A DNA stretch of 64,000 bases. Origin: Natranaeroarchaeum sulfidigenes (lineage in GTDB: Archaea > Halobacteriota > Halobacteria > Halobacteriales > Natronoarchaeaceae). Of this stretch, positions 15,681-23,525 are shown piece by piece (the first letter of the stretch is position 1; each line of letters opens with the position of its first letter). The notes under the pieces are model-generated. The model was not told the origin of the DNA. It saw nothing but the letters and a program-made list of their open reading frames with translations, and did no database searches. The translations under genes and the position numbers were made by a program. Location of the stretch: contig NZ_CP064786.1 of NCBI RefSeq assembly GCF_017094485.1, positions 1,054,001-1,118,000 on the forward strand, in the 5' to 3' direction.

Positions 15681-17177
15681 TCAGAAGTCGGTGAGTCCGG
15701 TCTGCTGGCCCCCGGTGTCGGTTGCACTGTCGGTCGGGTCGCGGCGTCTGGCGTCTTCGATCGCCTGCCAGACATGCCAGAGCGCTCGGCAGTCGTCCTC
15801 GCAGTATCGGCGATGCCGATTCCAATCAGGTTCTGCGGCCGGATCGTCGGGAGCACGCATGAACCGCTGGTAAGCCGCGGCGGTCTGAGCACCTGTCAGT
15901 CCCGTCTCCACGCCCTCGTACCCGAGCGCGCGGGCCACATCGTCGAGCCGATTCGTCCGGCCCGGAAAGAGGGCGTTGCTCTCTCTGACGCCCCACGAGT
16001 ACAGATCGTGTTTCCAGAGATCGGCCCACGCGTCGACGTATTTAGGAGCGTGCTGGCGCAGGAATCGCTCGATGACTGGATAATCGAAGCCGTCGCCGTT
16101 CCAGGTCAGAAGCGTTCGCCCGGCGTGCGTGCCAAAGAGGTAGTCACAGAACCGCCGGACGTTCGCTTCGGGATCGGTGGGCGTCTCGTCCTCGATGAAC
16201 GCCGTGTACTCGTCCGCTTCCGGGTCGTAGAGACCGAACTGCCAGACGACCGTCGGCGAGAGCCCGTCAGTCTCGATATCGAGACAGATCGGCGGCCGCC
16301 CATTCCGCAGTACAGGAAGGGACTCGTTCGTCAGCCGTAGCGGATCGCCGGTCTCGATCACGTCAGCATGGGCGTGCATCGTCTCAGCCGATTCCCGTCC
16401 GATGCCGGGGAGTTCGGCGAGCGTTGAGATCGACGTTTCGACAAGGTCTGCTCGTGTCGCAATACCGCGGCGGTGGAGTGTTTCCTCCGTCTTCGATCCG
16501 ATTCCCTGGATCGAACGGAGACCGAGACTGTCGGCCCCGACGGACTCACCGGCAGCCGCGCCGGTTTCCGTACAGCAAATCAGCGTCAACTCGGCCGGGT
16601 TCTCCGCCGCCGCCATTCCGTGCACGGTCACTTCCGGTACGCCGTGGTCACTCTCCCAGACGTGATGATAGTTCGCAGGCTGGCGTCCCGCGAGGACAAG
16701 CAGCGGCCCGGCAACCGACTCCTGAATCGTTGCCAGTGCATCCGCTCCCGGCAATCGAGCACTCAGGGTTGTCGTATCGTACTCGACCCCGAGATCGGGG
16801 ACCACGAGAACAGTGACAGTTTCGCATGTCGAGTACTGGTTATCTGAGAACGCCACCGAAAGCTCATCGAGGGCGGTTCGATCTCGAACTGTCAAGAGAT
16901 CGTGTGTTGTCTCGGAGCTGTCGACAGTGGCTGCCTCGAGGACTGCTCCGTCGTCCCGCCGCCGATGGTGTGAAATGGTACCAATCCCTGCCGATGGCGC
17001 GATCACTGGGACGTCCGTGGCAGTGCGGATGCCACCGTACAGCGAGGGATCGAACCCGTCGACAAGACAGACAGCCTCCGGATCGAAATACTCCAGTGCA
17101 TCCTCGATCGCTCTGGGGGAGAGTTTGCTGTTCGCTCCGGGAATCGAGAGGAGATCGAGCGACGTTCCGGGAGCCAT
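15681..17177 (-). CDS. mrfB: MrfB/YprB-like DEDDy exonuclease with HhH repeats
   Basis: The 498-residue protein ends in an RNase H-like exonuclease domain (about 292-480) with the catalytic set Asp300-x-Glu302 (CLDIETDGL), Asp365 (NGDGFDYPVI) and Tyr458-x3-Asp462 (YCEDD). This is the YprB/MrfB family, the partner of the MrfA helicase that lies 23 nt downstream. Unlike the Bacillus protein, which as I know it carries TPR repeats, it has a tandem helix-hairpin-helix region (222-270, 'IQGIGSKTEETL' and 'LPGIGRESAETM') for DNA binding and an N-terminal alpha/beta domain (1-200) I do not recognise. A TATA-like atttaatt lies about 30 nt upstream of the start. Confidence 0.8.
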   Translation of the reverse strand: MAPGTSLDLLSIPGANSKLSPRAIEDALEYFDPEAVCLVDGFDPSLYGGIRTATDVPVIAPSAGIGTISHHRRRDDGAVLEAATVDSSETTHDLLTVRDRTALDELSVAFSDNQYSTCETVTVLVVPDLGVEYDTTTLSARLPGADALATIQESVAGPLLVLAGRQPANYHHVWESDHGVPEVTVHGMAAAENPAELTLICCTETGAAAGESVGADSLGLRSIQGIGSKTEETLHRRGIATRADLVETSISTLAELPGIGRESAETMHAHADVIETGDPLRLTNESLPVLRNGRPPICLDIETDGLSPTVVWQFGLYDPEADEYTAFIEDETPTDPEANVRRFCDYLFGTHAGRTLLTWNGDGFDYPVIERFLRQHAPKYVDAWADLWKHDLYSWGVRESNALFPGRTNRLDDVARALGYEGVETGLTGAQTAAAYQRFMRAPDDPAAEPDWNRHRRYCEDDCRALWHVWQAIEDARRRDPTDSATDTGGQQTGLTDF

Positions 17178-17531
17178 TGCGTCGCTCTGATGGAAGGGAG
17201 GGGACGAATTAAATCTGTGGACCGTATCGGTAGTATTGATCCGGATAGAGAAATATGGGCTCTGAAATACTGGCGCTGGACTAACTGACCCGTCTCACGG
17301 CGGGGTAATGGGCAAATCACTCACGTTCACTCACTTCCTCGTGGAGAAATATACACCAGCCAAAAATAACGAGCAAGTAGGCGCTAGAACTTCAAAAGCT
17401 AGATGTTCGACGCCTCTACCACCAGAAAACGAAAATCAATGGCGGGGACAGGGTACATGATGTTAACAATAACTCCCTTAAACGAACGACATCTACTTAC
17501 TATGCACCATGGAGGTAGTACCGGTGAACCG
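17178..17531. other. Divergent promoter region between mrfB and the DUF411 gene
   Basis: No gene is seen. On the minus strand 'atttaattc' at about 17204-17212 is a fair TATA box for mrfB (leaderless spacing). On the plus strand 'ccttaaac' at about 17477-17484 could drive the DUF411 unit. It lies about 22 nt before an in-frame ATG at 17502, and GGAGG at 17511-17515 lies before the ATG at 17532. The stretch is visibly more AT-rich than the ribosomal region. Confidence 0.5.
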
Positions 17532-18011
17532 ATGAGTCGGACCAGACGATCGCTACTGATAACCGGAGTTGCTGCCGCGGGAGCCGCGCTTGCCGGATGT
17601 CTTGATGGGTCGGCGAGCCCGGACGAGGAGGCCTCCTTTACGCAGGCCACGTCGTATATGGAACCGAGCTGTGAATGTTGCGTGGTTCACGCGGAGTATC
17701 TCGACGAAACTGACGCAGAGATCAATGCCGTCGAACTGTCGAACGAAGAGCTTGACGAACTGAATCGAGAACTGGGAATTCCGTCGGACTACCGGAGCTG
17801 CCACGTGACCGAAGTCGAAAACTATGCTATTGCTGGACACGTTCCAGTCGGCGTGATCAACGAAATCCTCGAAGCGGAACCGTCCGCGGACGTCATCACC
17901 CTCCCCGATATGCCGTCGGGGTCGCCGGGGATGCCCGGCTCAAAAGAAGAGGAATGGGTGTTCTACGCGATCGACGACGATGGGAATATCGAGGAGTTCA
18001 CTCGAAAATGA
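17532..18011 (+). CDS. DUF411 metal-binding Tat lipoprotein
   Basis: The 159-residue protein has twin Arg at residues 5-6 and a lipobox ending at Cys23, so it should be Tat-exported and lipid-anchored. The mature part is DUF411: the C-x-C-C cluster Cys47/Cys49/Cys50 (SCECC) and 'RSCHVTEVENYAIAGHVPVGVI' with Cys90-His91 and His103. DUF411 proteins occur in copper-resistance clusters of bacteria and are presumed to bind copper. A shorter family core is usual; here an acidic C-terminal tail is added. An in-frame ATG at 17502 is an alternative start. The stop overlaps the next start (ATGA), so the genes are coupled. Confidence 0.85.
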   Translation: MSRTRRSLLITGVAAAGAALAGCLDGSASPDEEASFTQATSYMEPSCECCVVHAEYLDETDAEINAVELSNEELDELNRELGIPSDYRSCHVTEVENYAIAGHVPVGVINEILEAEPSADVITLPDMPSGSPGMPGSKEEEWVFYAIDDDGNIEEFTRK

Positions 18012-18544
18012 GAGTGACACGGATCACGTCGGTTCTGGTTGCACTCGTGGCCGTTCCAGTGATCCTCTCGACGTCTGTCCGGGCACACTGTCCGTTATGC
18101 AGTGCCGGTGCCGGCGGCGTCGCCGGCGGCGCATCGGCGCTGGGTGTCGGTCTCGAAGTAGTTGGCGTCTTCATCGGCGCGTTCGCCGCGGCAACAGGAT
18201 TCTGGACAACTAAATATATCAGTACACAGTATGTTCGCAATCAGGAGTATCTCGTGGCTGGCGGGATCTATCTCTCGATCGTTGCTCCGATCCTCCCGAT
18301 GATGACCGAATACACGCCGATATATCTCTCAATGACCGGTGAGTATGGGTCGCTGTTGAACCGGACGTACATGCTCAACGACTATCTGGTCGGTGCGATA
18401 CTCGGTGGCGCGATCACGTCGGTCACGCCTCGTATCAGCAGAACCGTGAGCAAAATTCGTGGTTCGACGGTCCCGTTTCAGGGACTGGCAACTACGTTCC
18501 TCTTGCTCGGCGTTATCGCCGCCAGCCTGCATACGATTCTTTGA
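18008..18544 (+). CDS. Membrane protein with exported HCPLC motif
   Basis: The 178-residue protein has an N-terminal signal-anchor (about 7-24) followed at once by His27-Cys28-Pro-Leu-Cys31 and a Gly/Ala-rich stretch (SAGAGGVAGGASALG) leading into a second membrane segment (about 38-58). Two or three more hydrophobic segments follow (about 77-90, 118-138, 155-175). The CPLC motif should sit at the outer face and could be a redox or Cu(I) site. The start at 18008 overlaps the DUF411 stop by 4 nt. I do not recognise a characterised family. Context suggests a partner for the DUF411 lipoprotein. Confidence 0.75.
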   Translation: MRVTRITSVLVALVAVPVILSTSVRAHCPLCSAGAGGVAGGASALGVGLEVVGVFIGAFAAATGFWTTKYISTQYVRNQEYLVAGGIYLSIVAPILPMMTEYTPIYLSMTGEYGSLLNRTYMLNDYLVGAILGGAITSVTPRISRTVSKIRGSTVPFQGLATTFLLLGVIAASLHTIL

Positions 18545-18553
18545 GAGGCACAG

Positions 18554-18982
18554 ATGATAATCGCACTGCTCACGATCACGGTTCTTTTCGGAACACTGTT
18601 AGTCGTCAAGTCCATCTCGAATGCCGAGTTCTGTGTGATTTGTGCCTCGGTCAGCGGAACTTGGCTTGTGCTTCTGGGATTACTATACGCTGGCTACTAC
18701 GGAAACCAACTCGCCATCGCCATCCTCCTTGGCCAGTCGATCGTCGGCGCGATGTATCGTTTGAAGGGTACGCTCCCCGATCGACTCTCCGTCTTTACGC
18801 TACCATACGTCCTCACAGCGACGGCTGCCGGATATCTACTGCTGGCCGCCGAGGAACTACAATATTTGCTCGCCCTCCTGATTTCCGTCTGGCTAGGTAC
18901 CGTCTTGCTCTATACCTACAGAACAAACGAGCGGGTCGAAAGCGCGTTTGACGAGATGATTGCGTGTTGTCGTGATTGGTAG
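18554..18982 (+). CDS. Small membrane protein with intramembrane CVIC motif
   Basis: The 142-residue protein has four to five hydrophobic segments. Between the first (2-19) and second (about 33-48) lies 'NAEFCVICASVSGTW' with Cys27-x2-Cys30, again a thiol pair at a membrane edge, and a Cys138-Cys139 pair ends the protein. It begins 9 nt after the CPLC protein and should be the third gene of the DUF411 operon. The paired thiols in two adjacent membrane proteins suggest electron or Cu(I) relay with DUF411, which is inference from context only. Confidence 0.72.
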   Translation: MIIALLTITVLFGTLLVVKSISNAEFCVICASVSGTWLVLLGLLYAGYYGNQLAIAILLGQSIVGAMYRLKGTLPDRLSVFTLPYVLTATAAGYLLLAAEELQYLLALLISVWLGTVLLYTYRTNERVESAFDEMIACCRDW

Positions 18983-19027
18983 GGCCTACTGGCGACGTTC
19001 AGGGGCGATGAAACGGCCGGGTGGATG

Positions 19028-19228
19028 CTACGCAACTTGATACCCTGCGTCTTTGATCGCGGCGTGTATGTCATTCTCTCGAACGTCATCATCAGTGCCG
19101 ACTTCGACAGATTCGCTCTCGTGGTCAGCACTTACTTGTATTACCCCATCAAGTTCTTGGAGCGACTCCTCGATGTTCTGTTCGCACCCTTCACAACTCA
19201 TCCCAGTGACGGTGATCGTTCGCACCAT
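19028..19228 (-). CDS. copZ: CopZ-like heavy-metal chaperone
   Basis: The 66-residue protein is one heavy-metal-associated (HMA) ferredoxin-like domain. The metal motif GMSCEGC has Cys12 and Cys15, and the last strand ends 'AIKDAGYQV' as usual. It should carry Cu(I) in the cytosol and hand it to the CopA N-terminal HMA domain. It is divergent from the Lrp/TRASH regulator across a 129-nt intergenic region that holds a long dyad, so both are probably controlled from there. Its acidic surface (DHESESVEVGTDDDVREND) is normal for a halophile. Confidence 0.92.
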   Translation of the reverse strand: MVRTITVTGMSCEGCEQNIEESLQELDGVIQVSADHESESVEVGTDDDVRENDIHAAIKDAGYQVA

Positions 19229-19289
19229 GTTGTAGTAGAAGAGCTATTCTCTTATTGCAGTTTGTGTTTCGATTGTATGGCCATCCACC

Positions 19290-19313
19290 GGCTTGACTTT
19301 TGAAAGCAAAGCC
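19290..19313. promoter_or_regulatory. 24-bp dyad, candidate operator for the Lrp/TRASH regulator
   Basis: The dyad has outer arms GGCTT (19290-19294) and AAGCC (19309-19313) and inner arms CTTT and AAAG around a 2-bp centre, so 9 of 12 positions pair. It lies between the divergent copZ-like and regulator genes, 62 nt from one start and 45 nt from the other. A shorter related dyad, GCTT-4-AAGC with the shared string CAAAGCC, is at 20021-20033 before the copA unit. This fits autoregulation plus control of copper genes, by inference. Confidence 0.45.
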
Positions 19314-19357
19314 AAAATCGGAGAATACTAATGCACCTCGGGGTGGTAGCTGGGTAC

Positions 19358-19951
19358 ATGAGAAACCCAGATGAGGTTGACCTCGAAATCATCCGGCTGC
19401 TGATTGATGATGCCCGGCGTCCGTTCAGCGAAATAGCTGATCACGTCGGTCTCACTCCTCCTGCGGTTTCCGATCGCGTTGCACGGTTGGAGGAGTTAGG
19501 AGTGATTCGTGACTTTACGCTTGACGTAGATCGAACGAAGCTGCAGAACCGCGTTCCGATCATGATTCACCTGACAGTAAAACCCGAAGCTGTCGAACGC
19601 GTTTTCAATCGGTTGTATGAGCTGGATGAAACCGAACACGTCTTTCAGCAGTTCGATGGGGGCATCGTGGCACACGTAAACGCACCGGACCAAGAGGCTC
19701 ACGCGTGGTTCCGAGATACCCTCGAAATGGACGATATCGACACATACGAACTCATCCCGCTTGCCAGATACGAATGGAGTGTCGGAATCACTCCCTCCGA
19801 TTTCACCATTTCGTGTGCCGTGTGTGACAATACGGTCAAAAGCGACGGAGAGACTGCCCGAATCAACGGTGATGTCAAGGTCTTCTGTTGTCCGTCGTGC
19901 AAAAAGAAATACGAACAACAGTACGAATCACTACAGGAGGGAGTCAACTGA
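19358..19951 (+). CDS. Lrp/AsnC-type copper regulator with TRASH domain
   Basis: The 197-residue regulator has an N-terminal winged helix-turn-helix ('FSEIADHVGLTPPAVSDRVARLEELGVI', about 23-50), an Lrp-type ligand-binding half (about 65-140) and a C-terminal TRASH domain whose metal cysteines are C153-x2-C156 and C177/C178-x2-C181. Halobacterium has a well-known homologue (VNG1179C) that controls the copper ATPase, and the same role is expected here. The internal ATG at 19358 is preferred over 19331 because MRNPDEVDLEIIRLL matches the family N-terminus. copA and its upstream small ORF follow on the same strand. Confidence 0.9.
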   Translation: MRNPDEVDLEIIRLLIDDARRPFSEIADHVGLTPPAVSDRVARLEELGVIRDFTLDVDRTKLQNRVPIMIHLTVKPEAVERVFNRLYELDETEHVFQQFDGGIVAHVNAPDQEAHAWFRDTLEMDDIDTYELIPLARYEWSVGITPSDFTISCAVCDNTVKSDGETARINGDVKVFCCPSCKKKYEQQYESLQEGVN

Positions 19952-20057
19952 AACCGGCAGATCCTCTTTCGATTTTTAAATTTGGCATCCCGTTCAGTAG
20001 AGTTATTATTACAACAAATCGCTTAACAAAGCCACCCGTACGTCTAACTGTGAACTC

Positions 20058-20174
20058 ATGAGCAACTCAATCCCACAATTCAGGCGTTCGCAGGGAGCGA
20101 GCACGTCACAGGCTACGGTGAGTAGTTTCCAGACCTGGGCGAATCGACTGGGTAAGAGTACCGCAAGGAGGTGA
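20058..20174 (+). CDS. 38-residue small ORF coupled to copA
   Basis: An ATG at 20058 opens a 38-codon frame (starts [10 protein letters not shown], ends GKSTARR) whose stop lies inside the copA Shine-Dalgarno sequence, 7 nt before the copA start. A TATA-like cttaac at 20022-20027 is about 30 nt upstream, suitable for a leaderless message. The peptide is basic and Ser/Thr/Gln-rich, with no Cys or His, so it is not a metallochaperone. It could be a small protein or only a translated leader that sets copA translation by coupling. Its coding status is unproven. Confidence 0.45.
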   Translation: MSNSIPQFRRSQGASTSQATVSSFQTWANRLGKSTARR

Positions 20175-20177
20175 TCC
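20166..20177 (+). promoter_or_regulatory. Perfect 12-nt Shine-Dalgarno sequence of copA
   Basis: AGGAGGTGATCC is the exact complement of the conserved 3' end of archaeal 16S rRNA (GGATCACCTCCT). The GGAGG core ends 10 nt before the copA ATG at 20182. Such an extended match is uncommon in haloarchaea, where most first genes are leaderless. It overlaps the stop of the upstream small ORF, so terminating ribosomes would be delivered right to it. Confidence 0.8.
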
Positions 20178-20181
20178 GACA

Positions 20182-22464
20182 ATGACAACTGACAAAACAA
20201 ACACCGAACGAACCGACATTTCCCTGACAGGGATGTCGTGTACCACATGCGCTTCGACAATTGAGGACAGTCTCGAAGACATCGACGGTGTAGAAGACGC
20301 CTCGGTCAACTTCGCCACAGAGCGAGCGGACATCGATCACGACGAATCTGTCTCCGTCGAAGACCTCGTCGAAGCCGTGGAAGCCGCTGGATACGGTGTC
20401 CGTGATGAGTTGCTCGAAGACGAGATGGAGGGCGAAGAAGAACTCCAGGAGATGCGCCAGCTGGCGATCCGCTCGTGGATCGTCACCTCGCCGATCGTCC
20501 TCCTGATGGTGTTCATGTGGACGCCACTGGAGGTCCTGACAGGCTTCCAGATCGACGTCGCCATGTTCGTCTTCGCCACGATCGTCGTCTTCTACTACGG
20601 TATTCCGACCCACACATCTGCGATCAGGGGCATCCAGAATGGGACGTTCAACATGGATTCGCTGATATCGATCGGTACGGTCGTCGCGTGGGTAACAGGC
20701 GTCATGGTCTTCGTCACGCCGATGGAGAACTATGCCGGCGTCGGGGCGATGATCATGGCCTCGCACAACGTCGGAACCTACCTCGAACACCGAGCCAAAG
20801 GTCGGGCGAGCTCGGCTATCGAGGGGCTGATGTCCATGCAGGCGGAGACGGCAGCGATCCGGAAGGACGGTGAAGAAGTCGAAATCCCCGTCGAAGACGT
20901 CGAGGTCGGGGACGTGATGGTCGTCCGTCCGGGCGAGAAGGTGCCGCTCGACGGAACCGTTGTCGAGGGCCGGAGCAGTGTCGACGAGTCGATGGTGACT
21001 GGCGAGTCCGATCCGGTGACGAAAGCGGAAGGCGACGAGGTGATTGGCGCAACCGTCAATCAGGCCGGGATGATCAAGGTGCGAGCCGAGAAAGTCGGCG
21101 ACGACACCTTCCTATCGCAAGTCGTCGAACTCGTTGAAGAGGCCCAGGGGACCAAAGTCCCGATCCAGGCATTCACCGACCGGATCACCAACTACTTCGT
21201 TCCGACCGTCCTGATACTCGCAGCACTCTCGTTCGTCCTGTGGTTCGTGTTCCCGGGTGAAATGGGGGCCGTCGCCGGCCTTGCCGAGCCATACCTCCCC
21301 TGGGTCGATCTCGCGCTTGATCCATTGACGCTTGGGATCTTCGCGGCCGTTGCCGTTCTGGTGATCTCCTGTCCGTGTGCGCTCGGACTGGCGACGCCGA
21401 CGGCGCTGATGGCCGGTACCGGGAAGGCCGCCGAGAACGGCATCCTGTTCCGCGACGGCGAGGCCATCCAGACGATGAAGGATCTCGATGTCGTGGTGCT
21501 GGACAAGACGGGGACGATCACGGAGGGTAACCACTCCGTGACGGACGTCGTGGGCGGTGACGACCCTGCGGTCAGTGCTGACGGTGGCAGTCTAGAAGAG
21601 CCAGGTCTGTCCGAACGCGAAGTGGTCAGACTCGCCGCCTCCGCCGAACGGGGCAGCGAGCACCCGATCGGACAGGCCATCATCGACTACGCCGACGAGG
21701 AGGGTATCGAACTCACCGAGCCGGCGGCGTTCGACAACGTCGCCGGAAAGGGAATCGAAGCGGAGATCGACGGACGGACGGTCCACGTCGGAAACACGAA
21801 GCTGTTCGAAGACGCCGGTATTCCCCTCGCCTACGAGGACGCGTTACACGCCCTGGAGCAGGACGGAAAGACGACGGTACTCGTCGCAGTCGACGGCGAA
21901 AACGTCGGGGTTATCGCCACGGCCGACACGATCAAAGACGAATCCGAGGCGGCGATCCAGGAGCTGCACGAGCGGGGGCTCGAAACCTGGATGATCACCG
22001 GTGACAACGAGCGGACTGCCCGCGCGATCGCTGACAAAGTCGATATCGACCCCGGCCGCGTCATGGCGGGAGTCCTCCCGCAGGACAAGATCGACAAGGT
22101 CAGCCAACTGCAAGACGAGGGCTACAACGTTGGGATGGTTGGTGACGGCATCAACGACGCACCGGCTCTCAAACAGGCGAATATCGGCGTCGCCATCGGT
22201 ACGGGGACCGACATCGCCATCCAGTCCAGCGACGTCAGCCTCGTCCGGGGGTCGCTCGACGCGCTCGTTGACTCGTTCACGCTGTCGGAGAAGATCTTCC
22301 AGAAGATCAAGCAGAACCTCTTCTGGGCGTTTATCTACAATACGGTGGCGATCCCGATTGCGTTCTTCGGGCTGCTTCACCCGGTAATCGCCGTCGCTGC
22401 GATGATCACGTCGAGTATTTCGGTCATCACGAACTCGACGCGGCTGGGGAAGATCGAGCTGTAG
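20182..22464 (+). CDS. copA: Copper-exporting P1B-type ATPase CopA
   Basis: The 760-residue pump exports Cu(I) at the cost of ATP. One N-terminal HMA domain carries Cys20-x2-Cys23 (GMSCTTC). The phosphatase loop has TGES ('[11 protein letters not shown]'), membrane segment 6 has Cys397-Pro-Cys399, and the phosphorylation site is Asp441 (DKTGT), followed by a nucleotide-binding 'HPIG' block and the hinge GDGINDAP. Membrane segment 7 has the YN pair (FIYNTVAIP) and segment 8 has MITSS, which with CPC mark the Cu(+) subgroup rather than zinc or cadmium pumps. It is preceded by the regulator and its small ORF. Confidence 0.95.
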   Translation: MTTDKTNTERTDISLTGMSCTTCASTIEDSLEDIDGVEDASVNFATERADIDHDESVSVEDLVEAVEAAGYGVRDELLEDEMEGEEELQEMRQLAIRSWIVTSPIVLLMVFMWTPLEVLTGFQIDVAMFVFATIVVFYYGIPTHTSAIRGIQNGTFNMDSLISIGTVVAWVTGVMVFVTPMENYAGVGAMIMASHNVGTYLEHRAKGRASSAIEGLMSMQAETAAIRKDGEEVEIPVEDVEVGDVMVVRPGEKVPLDGTVVEGRSSVDESMVTGESDPVTKAEGDEVIGATVNQAGMIKVRAEKVGDDTFLSQVVELVEEAQGTKVPIQAFTDRITNYFVPTVLILAALSFVLWFVFPGEMGAVAGLAEPYLPWVDLALDPLTLGIFAAVAVLVISCPCALGLATPTALMAGTGKAAENGILFRDGEAIQTMKDLDVVVLDKTGTITEGNHSVTDVVGGDDPAVSADGGSLEEPGLSEREVVRLAASAERGSEHPIGQAIIDYADEEGIELTEPAAFDNVAGKGIEAEIDGRTVHVGNTKLFEDAGIPLAYEDALHALEQDGKTTVLVAVDGENVGVIATADTIKDESEAAIQELHERGLETWMITGDNERTARAIADKVDIDPGRVMAGVLPQDKIDKVSQLQDEGYNVGMVGDGINDAPALKQANIGVAIGTGTDIAIQSSDVSLVRGSLDALVDSFTLSEKIFQKIKQNLFWAFIYNTVAIPIAFFGLLHPVIAVAAMITSSISVITNSTRLGKIEL

Positions 22465-22538
22465 GGCGGGTCATCCCCACCCGCTCTGCTATTGAAACAG
22501 GGGCTACGTTAACAGATAACCAATGATACTGATGGCTC

Positions 22539-23195
22539 ATGACTGAAGAACCGTCACATCCGCTGTTTGCGGCGATCTATGATCCAGTGACGTGGCTAGC
22601 AGAACGCACCATACTGCATCCCCATAGGGCATACTTGACGCGAGATCTTGATGGAAGAGTGCTGGATCTTGGTACTGGTACCGGGGCGATGTTTCCGTAT
22701 TTCACTGAGGAACCTGCTTCGAGCCAGACAGTCGAATTGCACGCGGTTGAGCCGGACACTCACATGAGAAAGCGGGCACAACGGCGAGCGGAGAAACTAG
22801 ACCGGGATATCGAGATTCGGTCAGCACGCGCGGAATCGCTTCCGTATCCAAACGATTCATTCGATATCGTCATCGGATCGATGGTCTTCTGCACAATTCC
22901 AGATGTCGAGACAGCAATCAGCGAAGTCGTACGCGTGCTAAAACCCGGTGGGGAATTCCGGTTTCTCGAACACGTCGCCGCTGACGGATGGCGACGGCGG
23001 GTGCAAGGATTGATTGCACCACTATGGTACCGGACTGCTGGCGGGTGTCACCTGACACGTCGGACAACATCAGTGTTCACTAATCAAGAAATGCTTGATG
23101 TCATCGAGATTGAACGAATGTCAATTGGTATTACACCCGTTCGACCATTCGTTCGTGGGCGACTGTGCCATCGGCGAGTGACAGATGATCACTGA
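22539..23195 (+). CDS. METTL7-like SAM-dependent methyltransferase
   Basis: The 218-residue enzyme has motif I 'RVLDLGTGTGAMFPYF' (about 40-55), the adenine-pocket region 'SARAESLPYPNDSFDIVIGSMVFCTIPD' (about 98-125), and 'LKPGGEFRFLEHVAADGWRRRVQ' plus 'GGCHLTRRT' (about 140-172), the pattern of the METTL7/UbiE-like group in which vertebrate members methylate thiols. An alkyl-thiol or quinone substrate is possible but unproven. It lies 74 nt after copA on the same strand, so it might be copied along with the copper genes. Base composition is visibly lower in G+C than copA. Confidence 0.8.
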   Translation: MTEEPSHPLFAAIYDPVTWLAERTILHPHRAYLTRDLDGRVLDLGTGTGAMFPYFTEEPASSQTVELHAVEPDTHMRKRAQRRAEKLDRDIEIRSARAESLPYPNDSFDIVIGSMVFCTIPDVETAISEVVRVLKPGGEFRFLEHVAADGWRRRVQGLIAPLWYRTAGGCHLTRRTTSVFTNQEMLDVIEIERMSIGITPVRPFVRGRLCHRRVTDDH

Positions 23196-23285
23196 GCAGG
23201 AACCGTCGACACAAAAATTTCCTCTCAGTGGCCGGTTGCCAAGCAACGGGACGAAGATGTGACGGCATCCAAGCATGCCAGATAG

Positions 23286-23510
23286 GAGAATCTACTTTTC
23301 GACGACGAACGCCGGATCCTCGAACCGATCATCGAATCATCCGGTTTAACGCCAATCGAACGCAGGGATCGGTCCAATTTCTCGAAGAGCTAGGTCAGCC
23401 AAACAGTCACATCACTTGAAAAACGCGGGTACACGAACGTTGAGATTGACTTTGCTGCGCGAACCGTTGGACATGCCCACGGCTATGCAAACTCAATAAA
23501 TAAAATGTGG
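23286..23510 (+). pseudogene. Remnant of a winged-helix (HTH) regulator, broken by a stop
   Basis: Reading from 23286 gives ENLLFDDERRILEPIIESSG... ending FSKS, then an in-frame TAG at 23391-23393, then VSQTVTSLEKRGYTNVEIDF in the same frame. Together these read as helix-turn-helix recognition and wing parts of a MarR/DUF7343-like haloarchaeal regulator ('FSKS-x-VSQTVTSLEKRG'), with the stop where a Lys codon is expected. No start or full N-terminus is visible upstream, and the frame also has a TAG just before 23286. This fills the gap between the methyltransferase and secY. It looks like a decayed gene fragment rather than a sequencing error. Confidence 0.5.
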
Positions 23511-23525
23511 AACCACGCTGGGTCC

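Noticed and set aside
20182-22464. Zinc or cadmium pump as the identity of the P1B ATPase
   Set aside because: Membrane segments 6, 7 and 8 carry CPC, YN and MxxSS, the Cu(+) set. Neighbours are copper genes.
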